This document shows, one piece after another, positions 1-6,221 of a stretch of DNA of 27,765 bases. Numbering within the stretch: position 1 is the stretch's first letter; each line of letters starts with the position of its first letter. Origin of the DNA: a virus; the IMG/VR virus record IMGVR_UViG_3300025131_000319, positions 1-27,765 of that record. One strand, 5' to 3'. A program made the position numbers and the translations under genes. The notes below the pieces were generated by a model. That model did not search any database and was not told the DNA's origin. It was given only the letters and a program-made list of their open reading frames with translations.

Positions 1-377
1 TCTCCCTCACCCGGATTATGGACGACTGTATACTGAATCTTCTTGCCGACGAACTCGAAATCAGGGTCGAAGTCGGGGGATTGAATCTCCTCTGGCGTCA
101 AAGGGCGACCCAGAATTATCTCACGATGCTTCCTGAGATTGCTTCGAGGGTCATTGGATAAAGAAACCCTCATCCACACCGTGAAGGGTTCGCCTCCAGC
201 CGTAGGGTGATCATCAGGGAGGAAGTGTTGATCGGATTGAATCTTGAGAGCGATCATAGGCTTGACGCCAAATCGCGTCTCAACCATACCCAGATCTTCT
301 GTTTCGTAAAAATGTCCTACGCTTTGGCCTGCCGGATGGGGAGTGTAATCTCCCTGAGGCAGTGGAATACGGGCCAT
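1..377 (-). CDS. Partial phage protein, ssDNA-binding/DUF669-like (3' end off window)
   Basis: This leftward frame opens at the ATG at 375-377 behind a GGAGG Shine-Dalgarno 4 bases upstream and stays open to the left edge, so only the first ~125 residues are seen. The protein begins MARIPLPQGDYTPHPAGQ. Later it has a WMRVSLSNDPRSNLRKHREI stretch followed by LTPEEIQ and then a beta-like FVGKKIQYTVVHN segment. That layout (short Pro-rich start, a patch listing serial, non-aspartate residues before 'LRK', then a '(L/I)T.EE' helix and a 'VGK' strand) is what I associate with phage ssDNA-binding or DUF669-like replication/recombination proteins. The function is inference only. It lies directly downstream of the small membrane ORF at 388-486 and is probably cotranscribed with it from the leftward promoter at 499-527. 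Confidence 0.7.
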   Translation of the reverse strand, partial: MARIPLPQGDYTPHPAGQSVGHFYETEDLGMVETRFGVKPMIALKIQSDQHFLPDDHPTAGGEPFTVWMRVSLSNDPRSNLRKHREIILGRPLTPEEIQSPDFDPDFEFVGKKIQYTVVHNPGEG

Positions 378-387
378 TAAGCCTCCG

Positions 388-486
388 CTACAGGTTGCGA
401 GTGATCATCAGCAGGGCCATTATACCCAGCATGATGAGGATGTAACGAGCGATGCGATCTGGTGATTTTTTATCTAATCGAGGCAT
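388..486 (-). CDS. Small single-span membrane protein (32 aa)
   Basis: This 32-codon leftward ORF has a strong ribosome site (AGGGGG, about 5 bases before the ATG at 484-486). It reads MPRLDKKSPDRIARY, a basic N-terminal segment, then a hydrophobic run rich in I, L and M, and ends TRNL. The basic head plus ~16-residue hydrophobic run predicts one membrane-spanning helix. Its stop codon is followed at once by the GGAGG site of the next gene (start 377), so the two form an operon. No function is known to me. Phage mini-proteins of this form include holins, superinfection-exclusion and host-takeover peptides, but nothing here selects among these. Confidence 0.6.
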   Translation of the reverse strand: MPRLDKKSPDRIARYILIMLGIMALLMITRNL

Positions 487-498
487 TCGATCCCCCTA

Positions 499-527
499 AA
501 TATAGAGTGCTGGCCCCTTGCGGGCAA
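499..527 (-). promoter_or_regulatory. Leftward sigma70-like promoter, overlapping its opposed partner
   Basis: On the minus strand a TTGCCC box (522-527) lies exactly 17 bases from TATATT (499-504). This is a plausible -35/-10 pair for the operon starting at 486. Its -35 box overlaps that of the rightward promoter at 518-546, and both sit on the inverted repeat CTTGC-GG-GCAAG (517-528), a candidate operator. Confidence 0.45.
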
Positions 528-546
528 GATGTAGGGGAGTTATCAT
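518..546 (+). promoter_or_regulatory. Rightward sigma70-like promoter for the regulator gene
   Basis: A TTGCGG box (518-523) lies 17 bases before TATCAT (541-546; one mismatch to TATAAT). Transcription would start at about 553, giving a very short leader before the AAGGAG site (555-560) and the ATG at 566. The -35 box is interleaved with the opposed leftward promoter. Confidence 0.4.
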
Positions 547-565
547 TGGAGCAAAAGGAGACATC

Positions 566-1321
566 ATGAACGAACTTCAGCCGTTGGATATCAATCAGTC
601 GCCCATCCCTCACTCCCAAGGCTTTTCTGGGAGGCTTTCGGATATGGGTTATGAACCTCCTGCCGATATGAAGATCGAACAATTCAGCCATGAGGTTGGG
701 TTGACGATGCATATGCAACGGTGGATCAATTGGGCTCTCGGAGATCTATTGGTATATGGTGAAGAGAGATGGCCTGAACGGTATAAAGACGCCGTGCTGC
801 TTACAGGAAAGTCTGAGCAGCATCTTTATAATGTCGCTTGGGTAGCCAGAGTATTCCCAATTGACCGCCGTAGGGGTGATCTCACTTGGTCCCATCATTT
901 GGAAGTCGCCGGATTGCCTCGAGAAGAGCAGGATATGTGGCTCGACAAGGCTTCCGAAAACCATTGGAGCAGGGCGAAACTCCGATCCGCTAGAGAAGGT
1001 GGCAAAGCTACGCATGGGGATGAAGATACGCCCCCCGGAATTGAGATTCCAGAGGGCTTCACGACTCCTATGCGTGAAGGAATCATGAAATTCATTGCCG
1101 CTTGTGAGATCCAGCGTCCTGAAAAGGAAAAGACCGTAGAATACGTTGCTGATTGGGGAATCGTCAGAGTCACGGTCAGTCCTTCGGCTCAGTCCATATC
1201 ATCCTCTCAAGAACATCTCCCTCAGGAGACTTCTTCAGAGCCCCAATCTCCTTCGCAAAGCCTAAGCATTCCTCATGCAGATCCTCCAGCCATGAACCAA
1301 TCATATGGATCGCATGAATAA
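566..1321 (+). CDS. Putative DNA-binding regulator (KorB/ParB-HTH-like), lone rightward gene
   Basis: This 251-residue protein starts at the ATG behind AAGGAG (555-560); in-frame codons upstream to 518 lack a ribosome site. Residues 53-69 contain a WALGDLLVYGEERW block. Residues ~80-97 read as a helix-turn-helix (GKSEQHLYNVAWVARVF). Residues 106-142 contain LTWSHHLEVAGL followed by a WLDKA/WSRAKLR block. I associate this order (WxLGDxLxYGE, HTH, LSWSHHxEVA, WSxxxLR) with phage and actinobacterial proteins of KorB/ParB-HTH type. The assignment is from memory of the pattern, not a search. The last ~48 residues are Ser/Pro/Gln-rich and are encoded opposite the gene at 1176-1595. It is the only rightward gene in the left block and lies beside a two-way promoter region, which suggests a regulatory role. 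Confidence 0.75.
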   Translation: MNELQPLDINQSPIPHSQGFSGRLSDMGYEPPADMKIEQFSHEVGLTMHMQRWINWALGDLLVYGEERWPERYKDAVLLTGKSEQHLYNVAWVARVFPIDRRRGDLTWSHHLEVAGLPREEQDMWLDKASENHWSRAKLRSAREGGKATHGDEDTPPGIEIPEGFTTPMREGIMKFIAACEIQRPEKEKTVEYVADWGIVRVTVSPSAQSISSSQEHLPQETSSEPQSPSQSLSIPHADPPAMNQSYGSHE

Positions 1322-1595
1322 CGGCCTCCTTTTCCACAGGGGAGCCTGACAATGAACTCTTGCGTAAAACCGTAAGAGAGTTTTCGACAAGCTCTCGATG
1401 GAAAGCCATGGCTCCCAATAGGCAAGCCATGAAATCCTTCTTGTCATCACTGAGGAATGGTGCGTAATGATCGACAAGTGAGTTCAGGATCTCAACGGCT
1501 CCATTAAAACCCTCCGTTGCAGCTTCCTTCAACTCAGGAGTTTCCTGAACAACACTATCCCTCATTTCATACAACATCTTTTCGATGGGCCTCAT
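1176..1595 (-). CDS. Hypothetical helical protein (139 aa)
   Basis: The start chosen is the ATG at 1593-1595, which overlaps the stop of the upstream gene as ATGA and has an AAGGA site 9 bases before it. An in-frame start further upstream (1640) would lie inside the neighbour. The protein begins MRPIEKMLYEMRD, is predicted mostly alpha-helical, and has a central LLGAMAFHRELVENSL helix and a C-terminal WLEDLHEECLGFAKEIG helix. No catalytic motif is seen and I do not recognise the family. Its layout is loosely like that of the next upstream gene (1592-1942), so the pair may be distant duplicates. Its 3' end overlaps the convergent gene 566-1321 by 146 bases. Confidence 0.7.
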   Translation of the reverse strand: MRPIEKMLYEMRDSVVQETPELKEAATEGFNGAVEILNSLVDHYAPFLSDDKKDFMACLLGAMAFHRELVENSLTVLRKSSLSGSPVEKEAVIHAIHMIGSWLEDLHEECLGFAKEIGALKKSPEGDVLERMIWTEPKD

Positions 1596-1942
1596 AATTT
1601 CCATTCCTTTCTGACAACGGAAGGAAACTTTCCGCGCCACGGGCCAAAACTTTCGGTTGCGCCTTTCATCCTTTCCAGATTATCTACGTGCATCTTGGCG
1701 ACGACATTGAGGATGTCCTTCAATCTCTTGGAGCCTTCATTGTCTGCATCCTCAGTCTTATGCCACATGAATCCAAGCTGTACTTCTGCGGCCATAAAGC
1801 AACCGATCAGTCCAGACAGCAGGTTGATCTCTTCGCTGTCTTCAGCGGAGGGTTTGTGGAGGACTTCTTCGATCAGGCTTTGATATTCCCGGCCCTCTTC
1901 AACCATTCTATCCAGAAACTCGTTTAGATTTTCATCATCCAT
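1592..1942 (-). CDS. Hypothetical acidic helical protein (116 aa)
   Basis: This leftward gene starts at 1940-1942 behind a very strong AAGGAGGT about 11 bases upstream, and overlaps the tail of the upstream gene by 8 bases. The protein begins MDDENLNEFLDRMVEEGREY. It is acidic and helical in its first two thirds and turns basic at its end. A middle segment (LLSGLIGCFMAAEVQLGFMWHK) could be a buried helix. Function is unknown. The next gene starts inside its stop codon (ATGA), so the two are likely translationally coupled. Confidence 0.7.
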   Translation of the reverse strand: MDDENLNEFLDRMVEEGREYQSLIEEVLHKPSAEDSEEINLLSGLIGCFMAAEVQLGFMWHKTEDADNEGSKRLKDILNVVAKMHVDNLERMKGATESFGPWRGKFPSVVRKEWKL

Positions 1943-2279
1943 AATCTATTTTTACCTCCTTCTCTTGAGGAATGATCCTCCACCAACATTCATAACCCCA
2001 GATCGTCTTATTCCCCTTATCCATTCGAATGCATGGACATCGGTCGATTACTATAGACCCCTTTTTCAGGGCAGACCTGAAGCGGTCAGGATCAGCAGTT
2101 TGACAATCTTGAGCGATGGTAATTTTGCGGTGTGAGGTAACGGTCCCGTCACCTTCAGCCCCTTTATCGGTGCAGGGCATAACGTGAACTCTTGTTCCGA
2201 CAGGAGGATGAGGAGGCCAGTCAGCCGTCACTTTATTGGGCGGACAAACACCCCCTTTAGGTTTCCTGAGCGATACCAT
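1935..2279 (-). CDS. Hypothetical Cys-rich small protein (114 aa)
   Basis: The frame is open further upstream, but that part lies opposite-phase inside the gene at 2257-2727. I chose the ATG at 2277-2279, which follows a GAGGG and overlaps that gene by 23 bases. The start is uncertain. The protein has a Pro-rich N-terminal third (WPPHPPVGTRV), an acidic/Gly loop, and a C-terminal C81-P-C83 pair followed by W94-G-Y-E-C98-W-W. The six Cys (12, 36, 59, 81, 83, 98) could bind a metal, but no known zinc-finger pattern is clear. I do not recognise it. Confidence 0.6.
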   Translation of the reverse strand: MVSLRKPKGGVCPPNKVTADWPPHPPVGTRVHVMPCTDKGAEGDGTVTSHRKITIAQDCQTADPDRFRSALKKGSIVIDRCPCIRMDKGNKTIWGYECWWRIIPQEKEVKIDYG

Positions 2280-2727
2280 AGCCCTCGAATAAAGCGTTGA
2301 TTTCGGCGGTGGTTTCGAGAGTCCAGATCTGATTGGTGACGAACTCTTTATCGTTGGGAAGTACTTGGAGACTATTCGATGCGGATGTTTTGGCAGCAAA
2401 TTCTTTGGCTTTAGTGTTGATGCTTTGTCTGGTTGCTGGCGGCAAGTCTATCTCATTAACGCTTAGCCTTTCCCGAAGCCTCCATGCAGTCGACGCATTG
2501 GTGAACTCAGCCAGTTCCTCTCCTGCCTTGTTTAGCTTTTCGACCGCTCTGTTGTAGACGGCCAAAGCCTTGCCTCCAGACCAATTTTTTATGGCAAATG
2601 CTTCAAGGGCTTTACGTTTCTCCTCCTCGATGTCTTCCACTTCCCTTTTAAGTCGGTATGTTTCTTCGCGGAAATGATGTAAAGCGATCTCCTCCAGCCT
2701 CTTACGTTGCTGAACGATCAGCTTCAT
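2257..2727 (-). CDS. Hypothetical coiled-coil protein (156 aa)
   Basis: The start is the ATG at 2725-2727 behind GGAAGG 7 bases upstream. A longer reading to 2772 would begin without a ribosome site. Residues 1-45 (MKLIVQQRKRLEEIALHHF onward) are rich in charged heptad-like repeats and predict a coiled coil, and a second helix with Lys/Glu repeats follows. The C-terminal third looks globular and ends TAEINALFEGYGIAQET. Function is unknown. It is the first gene after the terminator at 2782-2835, so it needs its own promoter or read-through. I saw no convincing promoter in the ~50 bases between. Confidence 0.7.
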   Translation of the reverse strand: MKLIVQQRKRLEEIALHHFREETYRLKREVEDIEEEKRKALEAFAIKNWSGGKALAVYNRAVEKLNKAGEELAEFTNASTAWRLRERLSVNEIDLPPATRQSINTKAKEFAAKTSASNSLQVLPNDKEFVTNQIWTLETTAEINALFEGYGIAQET

Positions 2728-2781
2728 AATAAAACCCTTCCTAAATGAGTGAGAAAAGAATTGAACAAACACAACAACAAA

Positions 2782-2835
2782 AACCCCAGAGCCTTCAGAT
2801 CTCAGGGAAGGGAACGACCATCGGGCTCTGGGGTT
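2782..2835 (-). terminator. Intrinsic terminator of the leftward unit 3382-2864
   Basis: A perfect 12-bp inverted repeat, AACCCCAGAGCC (2782-2793) and its complement (2824-2835), encloses a 30-base loop. In the leftward RNA the stem is followed by TTTTTGTTGTTG. It lies 28 bases past the stop codon at 2864, as expected for a terminator. The long loop is unusual. Confidence 0.7.
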
Positions 2836-2863
2836 CTTTAGCTACAACGTTGGCGAGGGGTGC

Positions 2864-3382
2864 CTATGAAGTAGCCTCGGCGGATTCGGAAACGACCGTC
2901 TCGGTAGACTCGGCCTCAGCAGTGGCCTGAACCTTGGCCAGCAAGTCAGCCTTCGACAGACTCGACAGGTCCTCATCGGTGGCCTGCTCATCGGCAGTGC
3001 CGAGATCAAAGCGACGGACTCCAACCAGTTCAGTGTTAGAGGCATCTTTCGAGGTCGGCTGGGGACGCTTGTCAACGCCACCAGAGGCGATCAACTGGTC
3101 ACGAAGGCCATTGATGACGGCCTTGAACTTCACTGGGGCTTTCTTCTTCAGGTTGTCTCGAGCCGTGAACACCTGCTCGAGCAGATCGGAAGCCTCCGAC
3201 ACCGTAAGTGCCGGATCAAGGCTCCGAACATCAACCTGAGTTTGGGTAAAGATAGCCCACGTCTGCTTCGACGAGGCTGGTGAATTGGAAACGCGACCTT
3301 CTTTAGCCACGGCCTCGTCCTCTTGAGAAGCGACCACATCCGACGTCTTTGCGCCGTTCGTGCTTTCGGTCTGCTTAGCCAC
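2864..3382 (-). CDS. Paralogue A of a two-member family with SAP/HeH-like tail (172 aa)
   Basis: Translation most likely starts at the GTG at 3380-3382, 7 bases after a GAGGAG site; no ATG fits. Residues 1-38 are Ser/Thr/acidic and probably disordered. Residues 40-110 form a conserved domain (KQTWAIFTQTQVDVR, LTVSEASDLL, KFKAVINGLR, GGVDKRPQP) shared with the protein at 7713-8558. Next come VRRFDLG (123-129) and a short helix-loop-helix, LSKADLLAKVQA (142-153), like the SAP/HeH/Rho-N family, then an acidic Ser/Glu tail. Such tails often bind nucleic acid, which is inference here. It is the last gene before the terminator at 2782-2835 and lies 4 bases after the stop of 3387-3704. Confidence 0.8.
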   Translation of the reverse strand: MAKQTESTNGAKTSDVVASQEDEAVAKEGRVSNSPASSKQTWAIFTQTQVDVRSLDPALTVSEASDLLEQVFTARDNLKKKAPVKFKAVINGLRDQLIASGGVDKRPQPTSKDASNTELVGVRRFDLGTADEQATDEDLSSLSKADLLAKVQATAEAESTETVVSESAEATS

Positions 3383-3386
3383 AATA

Positions 3387-3704
3387 CTACTCCTCGTAAA
3401 GAGTGTAAAAGAGATACTGCTTACAACGGTGTAACGAAGGATGACAGTCGAGGTACTGTGCATCAGACCACATCAACCATTCGATCCGACGACTATCCTC
3501 AACCCAGACCTTTGCGGCTTTCACGAGCCGTCCATGCAATCGACCTATGACCTTTTGGCCTGTCATGAAGGTCGGCGGAACTGTCGTGACTTTATTGCCA
3601 TCAAGATCTGTCAAAGCGAAACGACGTGTAGGGTTTGAAACATCAGGTTCTGTGTGTGCTCCCGGTTCGTTGCCCAATACGTTGAATCGTCTTATTTCTG
3701 TCAT
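3387..3704 (-). CDS. Hypothetical protein (105 aa)
   Basis: This leftward gene's ATG (3702-3704) shares one base with the upstream stop (TAATG) and has GGGGAG about 8 bases earlier. The protein has a small beta-rich look: an N-terminal MTEIRRFNVLGNEPG, a TRRFALTDLDGNKVTTVPP segment, then GRLVKAAKVWVEDSRRIEWL, a tryptophan-rich strand or helix. The 'LTDLDGNKV' phrase is common in small beta proteins and is not diagnostic. I do not recognise it. Its stop codon overlaps the ribosome site of the paralogue gene downstream, so their translation is likely linked. Confidence 0.65.
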   Translation of the reverse strand: MTEIRRFNVLGNEPGAHTEPDVSNPTRRFALTDLDGNKVTTVPPTFMTGQKVIGRLHGRLVKAAKVWVEDSRRIEWLMWSDAQYLDCHPSLHRCKQYLFYTLYEE

Positions 3705-4276
3705 TACAGATGCTCCCCAATGACATACTCATCATTGTCAATGGGCATAACTTCGTAAACGTGATTATGATGCCACCGATCATGGAACTCAGCATCGCCG
3801 ACGTAGACGATGGATTGAGTTTCTGTAGCCAACAGGATTGCCTTTGGCCGTGAAGACTCTGACTCCCCATCATCTTCAGCCAACTCCTCAGTAACCATTG
3901 TATCCAGCGTAGCCACCACCTCTGGCGAAGCCTCTGCTACAGCCTTCAATACAGCGGCTGTATTTTCAGGGCCATCAATTACAGCGGTGGTTTGTCGATG
4001 TATGACATACTTAGCGGCATAACACCGACGTTGCTGAGCCTCAGAGATAATCCCTCCGATTTGCGCTGTCATAGGTCGAGCAATTGGTGAACGACGTTGC
4101 ATCGTCTGCATGTTGGTCCCTTCCCTTAGATGACCAAATACATCACAAGGTGAATGAGGGCTATCCTCATCAACCACAGTCCTGATTCTCGGTAACTCAT
4201 AGGCTTTCCCTATCGATATAACGGCGGCCCGCTCCGCTTTAGAGGGCTTATCCTCCTCCTCCCTCCCCACCGCCAC
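3704..4276 (-). CDS. Hypothetical protein, start uncertain (up to 190 aa)
   Basis: The frame opens at GTG codons at 4274-4276 and 4268-4270. GGGAAGGG gives the second of these a 5-base spacing. A third choice is the ATG at 4109-4111, with AAGGGAAGGGA 5 bases upstream, which would give 135 aa. The shared part begins MQTMQRRSPIARPMTAQIGG. It has a helical middle (EAQQRRCYAAKYVIHRQ), an acidic stretch (ELAEDDGESESS), and a C-terminal beta-like domain with FHDRWHHNHVYEV. The HDRWHHNH cluster could bind a metal. It is unrecognised. If the shorter start is right, 4112-4326 would be free to hold the tiny ORF at 4126-4200. Confidence 0.6.
   Translation of the reverse strand: MAVGREEEDKPSKAERAAVISIGKAYELPRIRTVVDEDSPHSPCDVFGHLREGTNMQTMQRRSPIARPMTAQIGGIISEAQQRRCYAAKYVIHRQTTAVIDGPENTAAVLKAVAEASPEVVATLDTMVTEELAEDDGESESSRPKAILLATETQSIVYVGDAEFHDRWHHNHVYEVMPIDNDEYVIGEHL
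4126..4200 (-). CDS. Possible 24-aa membrane peptide, alternative to the longer reading
   Basis: In a frame different from 3704-4276, an ATG at 4198-4200 has AGGG 8 bases before it and reads MSYRESGLWLMRIALIHLVM before ending LVI. This is a short hydrophobic peptide. Its stop is followed by the AAGGGAAGGGA site of the internal ATG at 4111. This tight order mimics the mini-gene at 388-486. It conflicts with the long start of the overlapping gene, so only one arrangement is likely. Confidence 0.25.
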   Translation of the reverse strand: MSYRESGLWLMRIALIHLVMYLVI

Positions 4277-4299
4277 CCTTCCCGGTGGGGAGGAGGAGG
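4255..4299 (-). repeat. GC-rich inverted repeat between two leftward genes
   Basis: CCTCCCCACC (4262-4271) pairs with GGTGGGGAGG (4284-4293). A further 6 bp (4255-4260 with 4294-4299) extends the stem beyond a one-base bulge; the loop is 12 bases. It covers the GTG candidate starts of the downstream gene. It lacks a T-run, so a structure that occludes translation or stabilises RNA fits better than a terminator. Confidence 0.5.
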
Positions 4300-4326
4300 T
4301 TAATGCCTCTGGTTAATAAGCCCCCC

Positions 4327-4614
4327 TTAAGAGGTCTGTCTCTCAATGGGCTCGGCCCTCATCGTTTGCACTGCTTTATCGTGCAACCTTTTTCTTACGA
4401 CCCTTAAATTGTCGCTCAAGTAGTCCTTTTTCTCTTCAAGCGCAGTGATATCCTCTGAAATGGCTTTGTAGAGGATGGAGTTTGGGCCTTCGAGATCACG
4501 TAGCCTTTTGGCGGCCTCAATCTGATAGGATTTCTCCTGAATCTGGGCCACTATGGCTTGATCCTCAGGATGATTCGTAGCTTTCATCATCTTCTGTTGA
4601 GCACTGTATGGCAT
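4327..4614 (-). CDS. Hypothetical coiled-coil protein (95 aa)
   Basis: I chose the ATG at 4612-4614, which has GAGAGGG 3 bases upstream; an in-frame start at 4668 lacks a good site. The protein begins MPYSAQQKMMKATNHPEDQA. It is almost entirely helical and charged, with heptad-like runs (IVAQIQEKSYQIEAAKRLRD and ITALEEKKDYLSDNLRVVRK), so it should form a coiled coil. Function is unknown. The imperfect hairpin at 4638-4683 lies in its leader, and TATATA with a weak TTAATC box 17 bases earlier may be its promoter. Confidence 0.65.
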   Translation of the reverse strand: MPYSAQQKMMKATNHPEDQAIVAQIQEKSYQIEAAKRLRDLEGPNSILYKAISEDITALEEKKDYLSDNLRVVRKRLHDKAVQTMRAEPIERQTS

Positions 4615-4637
4615 TCGCCCTCTCCATATATAGTGAA

Positions 4638-4683
4638 CCGGTGGCCTAAGATTAAGGGGACCCTCCACTTAATAGACCACCGG
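4638..4683 (-). repeat. Imperfect hairpin in the leader of 4327-4614
   Basis: CCGGTGG (4638-4644) pairs with CCACCGG (4677-4683). Inside, ATTAAG (4651-4656) pairs with CTTAAT (4668-4673). It lies between two leftward genes, has no T-run, and is followed by CACTATATATGG. A regulatory or RNA-processing role is possible but unproven. Confidence 0.35.
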
Positions 4684-4696
4684 CTCGATTCATTTC

Positions 4697-4897
4697 TTAA
4701 TAATCCTCTGGCTCGATAGGCTCGTCGGCTTCATAGTTCGGGTTGATCCGAACGTCCAATCGATACTTCGACAGCTTCCTTTCCTCACATTCATCACAGA
4801 CAGTGCAGAGATAGATACCACGAGCGTCGTACTCTTTCCATGACGACTCAGGTTGGCATACGTGCCTTGAGTCCCACTCTTCATTTCGACGGATCAT
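4697..4897 (-). CDS. Conserved small zinc-ribbon-like phage protein (66 aa)
   Basis: The ATG at 4895-4897 overlaps the upstream stop as ATGA. The protein has Cys at 14, 31, 34 and 37 in a YLCTVCDECEERKLSKYR block and ends YEADEPIEPEDY. I recognise the pattern 'CDxCxxxKxSxYRP ... EPIEPExY' as a common small uncharacterised phage protein often found in replication or early regions. The Cys spacing suggests a zinc ribbon. Its partner is normally the gene just upstream, as here (4894-5310). No biochemical role is known to me. Confidence 0.75.
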   Translation of the reverse strand: MIRRNEEWDSRHVCQPESSWKEYDARGIYLCTVCDECEERKLSKYRLDVRINPNYEADEPIEPEDY

Positions 4898-5310
4898 GAG
4901 TAGACGACCTCACCAAATAAGCAGCATTGAAGGAAGACGTCTCCGGTTTCGGCGTCATCATTCTCGTTTAACAAGTCAACCAGATGCCGTCCATTGGCTA
5001 CAGTCTGGAAGACAGCCATGCCTTTGTCGATACTGGCACGGTTTAGTGTGGCCATCTCGAGATGTGTCAAGTGGCCGTAACCATCTGGGTCATAGAAAAC
5101 GAACACAGTACCACCGGCCATCGGTACTTGGTGGGCGTACTCCTGTCCTTTGTAGTCGTCATTCAATACGCTACATCTGACGGCCCAATAGACCGAGCCG
5201 CCTTCTAATGCACTACAGAGCATATCGTTGATCCGCTCAGCCGGTACTGCGATGTTAAGCGTCACAGCAAGATGCTCTTGCATTTCCTGAGTCGGTGTTG
5301 TGATCGTCAT
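4894..5310 (-). CDS. Conserved phage hypothetical protein of the 'FLQCCLFGEVVY' type (138 aa)
   Basis: The start at 5308-5310 overlaps the upstream stop as ATGA. The N-terminus (LNIAVPAERINDMLCSALEG) is followed by GSVYWAV. Later comes LTHLEMATLNRASIDKGMAV, and the C-terminus is NENDDAETGDVFLQCCLFGE. I know this layout ('EGGSxYW', a helix with 'GLxxM', 'NDDAETxDxFLQ') from many phage genomes, where it is annotated only as hypothetical. It is probably a soluble alpha/beta protein acting in early infection, but its function is not known. Its pairing with the downstream Cys-rich gene supports a shared role. Confidence 0.75.
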   Translation of the reverse strand: MTITTPTQEMQEHLAVTLNIAVPAERINDMLCSALEGGSVYWAVRCSVLNDDYKGQEYAHQVPMAGGTVFVFYDPDGYGHLTHLEMATLNRASIDKGMAVFQTVANGRHLVDLLNENDDAETGDVFLQCCLFGEVVYS

Positions 5311-5669
5311 TCACTCTCCTCTCCATTGAGAAACGCTAAATAACGGCAGTCTTCGTGATGAATTGAACCAGCGCCCATGCCTCCACACTCTCTGCAATAG
5401 AGCCAGCCATCACAGCCCTCTGGAACGACAACTTTATACCTCCTATCACTCTTAACATCAGATGCGGTTTTCTCCAGTAGATCTATCGCTTTCCGTTGGG
5501 CATCGATCAGATAGAGTGTGTGTTGATCTGCATCACGTTGATGCTTTTTGTTCACGAATAGTCTGACCACAAAGTCTTCCCACATTAAATCGAACAAAAT
5601 GATCACTTTGAGTTCAGTGATCGATACACCGTATCGATTAATGGTCTTCGAATAGGTCCTGACCCTCAT
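5307..5669 (-). CDS. Hypothetical protein with C-terminal zinc-finger-like motif (120 aa)
   Basis: The ATG at 5667-5669 follows AAAGGAG at 5 bases; a longer start at 5699 would run into the neighbour. The N-terminal half looks alpha/beta (KVIILFDLMWEDFVVRLFV). Then comes a helix (AQRKAIDLLEKTASDVK). The C-terminal part has C86, C92-x2-C95 and H104-H105-x2-C108, consistent with one zinc site of CCHC type. A role in nucleic-acid or protein binding is plausible. I do not recognise the family. It overlaps the next gene by ATGA. Confidence 0.65.
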   Translation of the reverse strand: MRVRTYSKTINRYGVSITELKVIILFDLMWEDFVVRLFVNKKHQRDADQHTLYLIDAQRKAIDLLEKTASDVKSDRRYKVVVPEGCDGWLYCRECGGMGAGSIHHEDCRYLAFLNGEESE

Positions 5670-5679
5670 GACTGCTCCT

Positions 5680-5937
5680 TTAGGCAAAACAACTAGCATT
5701 TGGGTTAGCTAGCCGATACATGCCCTCAATATCTGGCATCGCACCATACCCTGACGCAATCCACAGATCGGTAAGCTCCGACATTTTATCCTGTGCCGCC
5801 TCGGCTTTCTTATATGCCTGCGTTTCATAGTGTCGTTCAAAAATATATTGAGGCCACTGCATACCTTTTGGCCCAATGAAAGAATGAGCAATCGGGTACA
5901 ACTCAACCATTTTGGCGACGATCTTTTCTTCAGTCAT
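5680..5937 (-). CDS. Hypothetical small protein (85 aa)
   Basis: The ATG at 5935-5937 has GGAGG 6 bases upstream. The protein begins MTEEKIVAKMVELYPIAHSF and continues with aromatic-rich WPQYIFERHYETQAYKKAE, then a helix and a SGYGAMPDIEGMYRLANPN tail. Its stop codon TAA is part of the AAAGGAG site of the next gene, so the two are closely linked. No motif gives a function. Confidence 0.65.
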   Translation of the reverse strand: MTEEKIVAKMVELYPIAHSFIGPKGMQWPQYIFERHYETQAYKKAEAAQDKMSELTDLWIASGYGAMPDIEGMYRLANPNASCFA

Positions 5938-5964
5938 CTTGTGCCTCCACTTTTTGTAAGCGGT

Positions 5965-6219
5965 TTAAATAGCGTCTCCCGACATCTCGGTTCCTGCGAT
6001 CTGGAGAAACTGGTCGATCTTCTCCTCCTCAATAAGGCAATCGCACCTGTAATGGTCGCAGTCAAACGGGATCGTGCTGTACTCCCCGATCAGCCTTGCC
6101 AATTCAGCGGCAAGGGGGCACTGCCTTGACACAGGCAGGTTAAAATCGCGGTTAAGAGCCGGACACCGACCGTATGTCTGTGTGGCTAACCACATGCTTG
6201 CGGATTCTCGGGTGATCAT
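5965..6219 (-). CDS. Hypothetical Cys-rich small protein (84 aa)
   Basis: I chose the ATG at 6217-6219, 5 bases after AAGGAG; a GTG two codons earlier overlaps the upstream stop and has no room for a ribosome site. It has Cys at 19, 34, 54, 59 and 61 with H56 (FDCDHYRCDC), so a metal-binding cluster is likely. The remaining part is helical. I do not recognise it. It follows the HNH gene directly, with only 2 bases from that gene's stop codon to its start. Confidence 0.6.
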   Translation of the reverse strand: MITRESASMWLATQTYGRCPALNRDFNLPVSRQCPLAAELARLIGEYSTIPFDCDHYRCDCLIEEEKIDQFLQIAGTEMSGDAI

Positions 6220-6221
6220 GT

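Noticed and set aside
895-1173. 92-aa leftward ORF opposite the regulator
   Set aside because: It has no ribosome site and lies wholly within the conserved-looking part of 566-1321.
2745-3239. Rightward ORFs opposite the terminator and paralogue A
   Set aside because: They include the terminator hairpin and Ser/Arg-rich antisense readings, without initiation signals.
4630-4645. CACTATATATGG as a T7-like promoter on the minus strand
   Set aside because: It matches only the short CACTATA core and lacks the upstream recognition bases. A weak sigma70 reading or chance is equally good.
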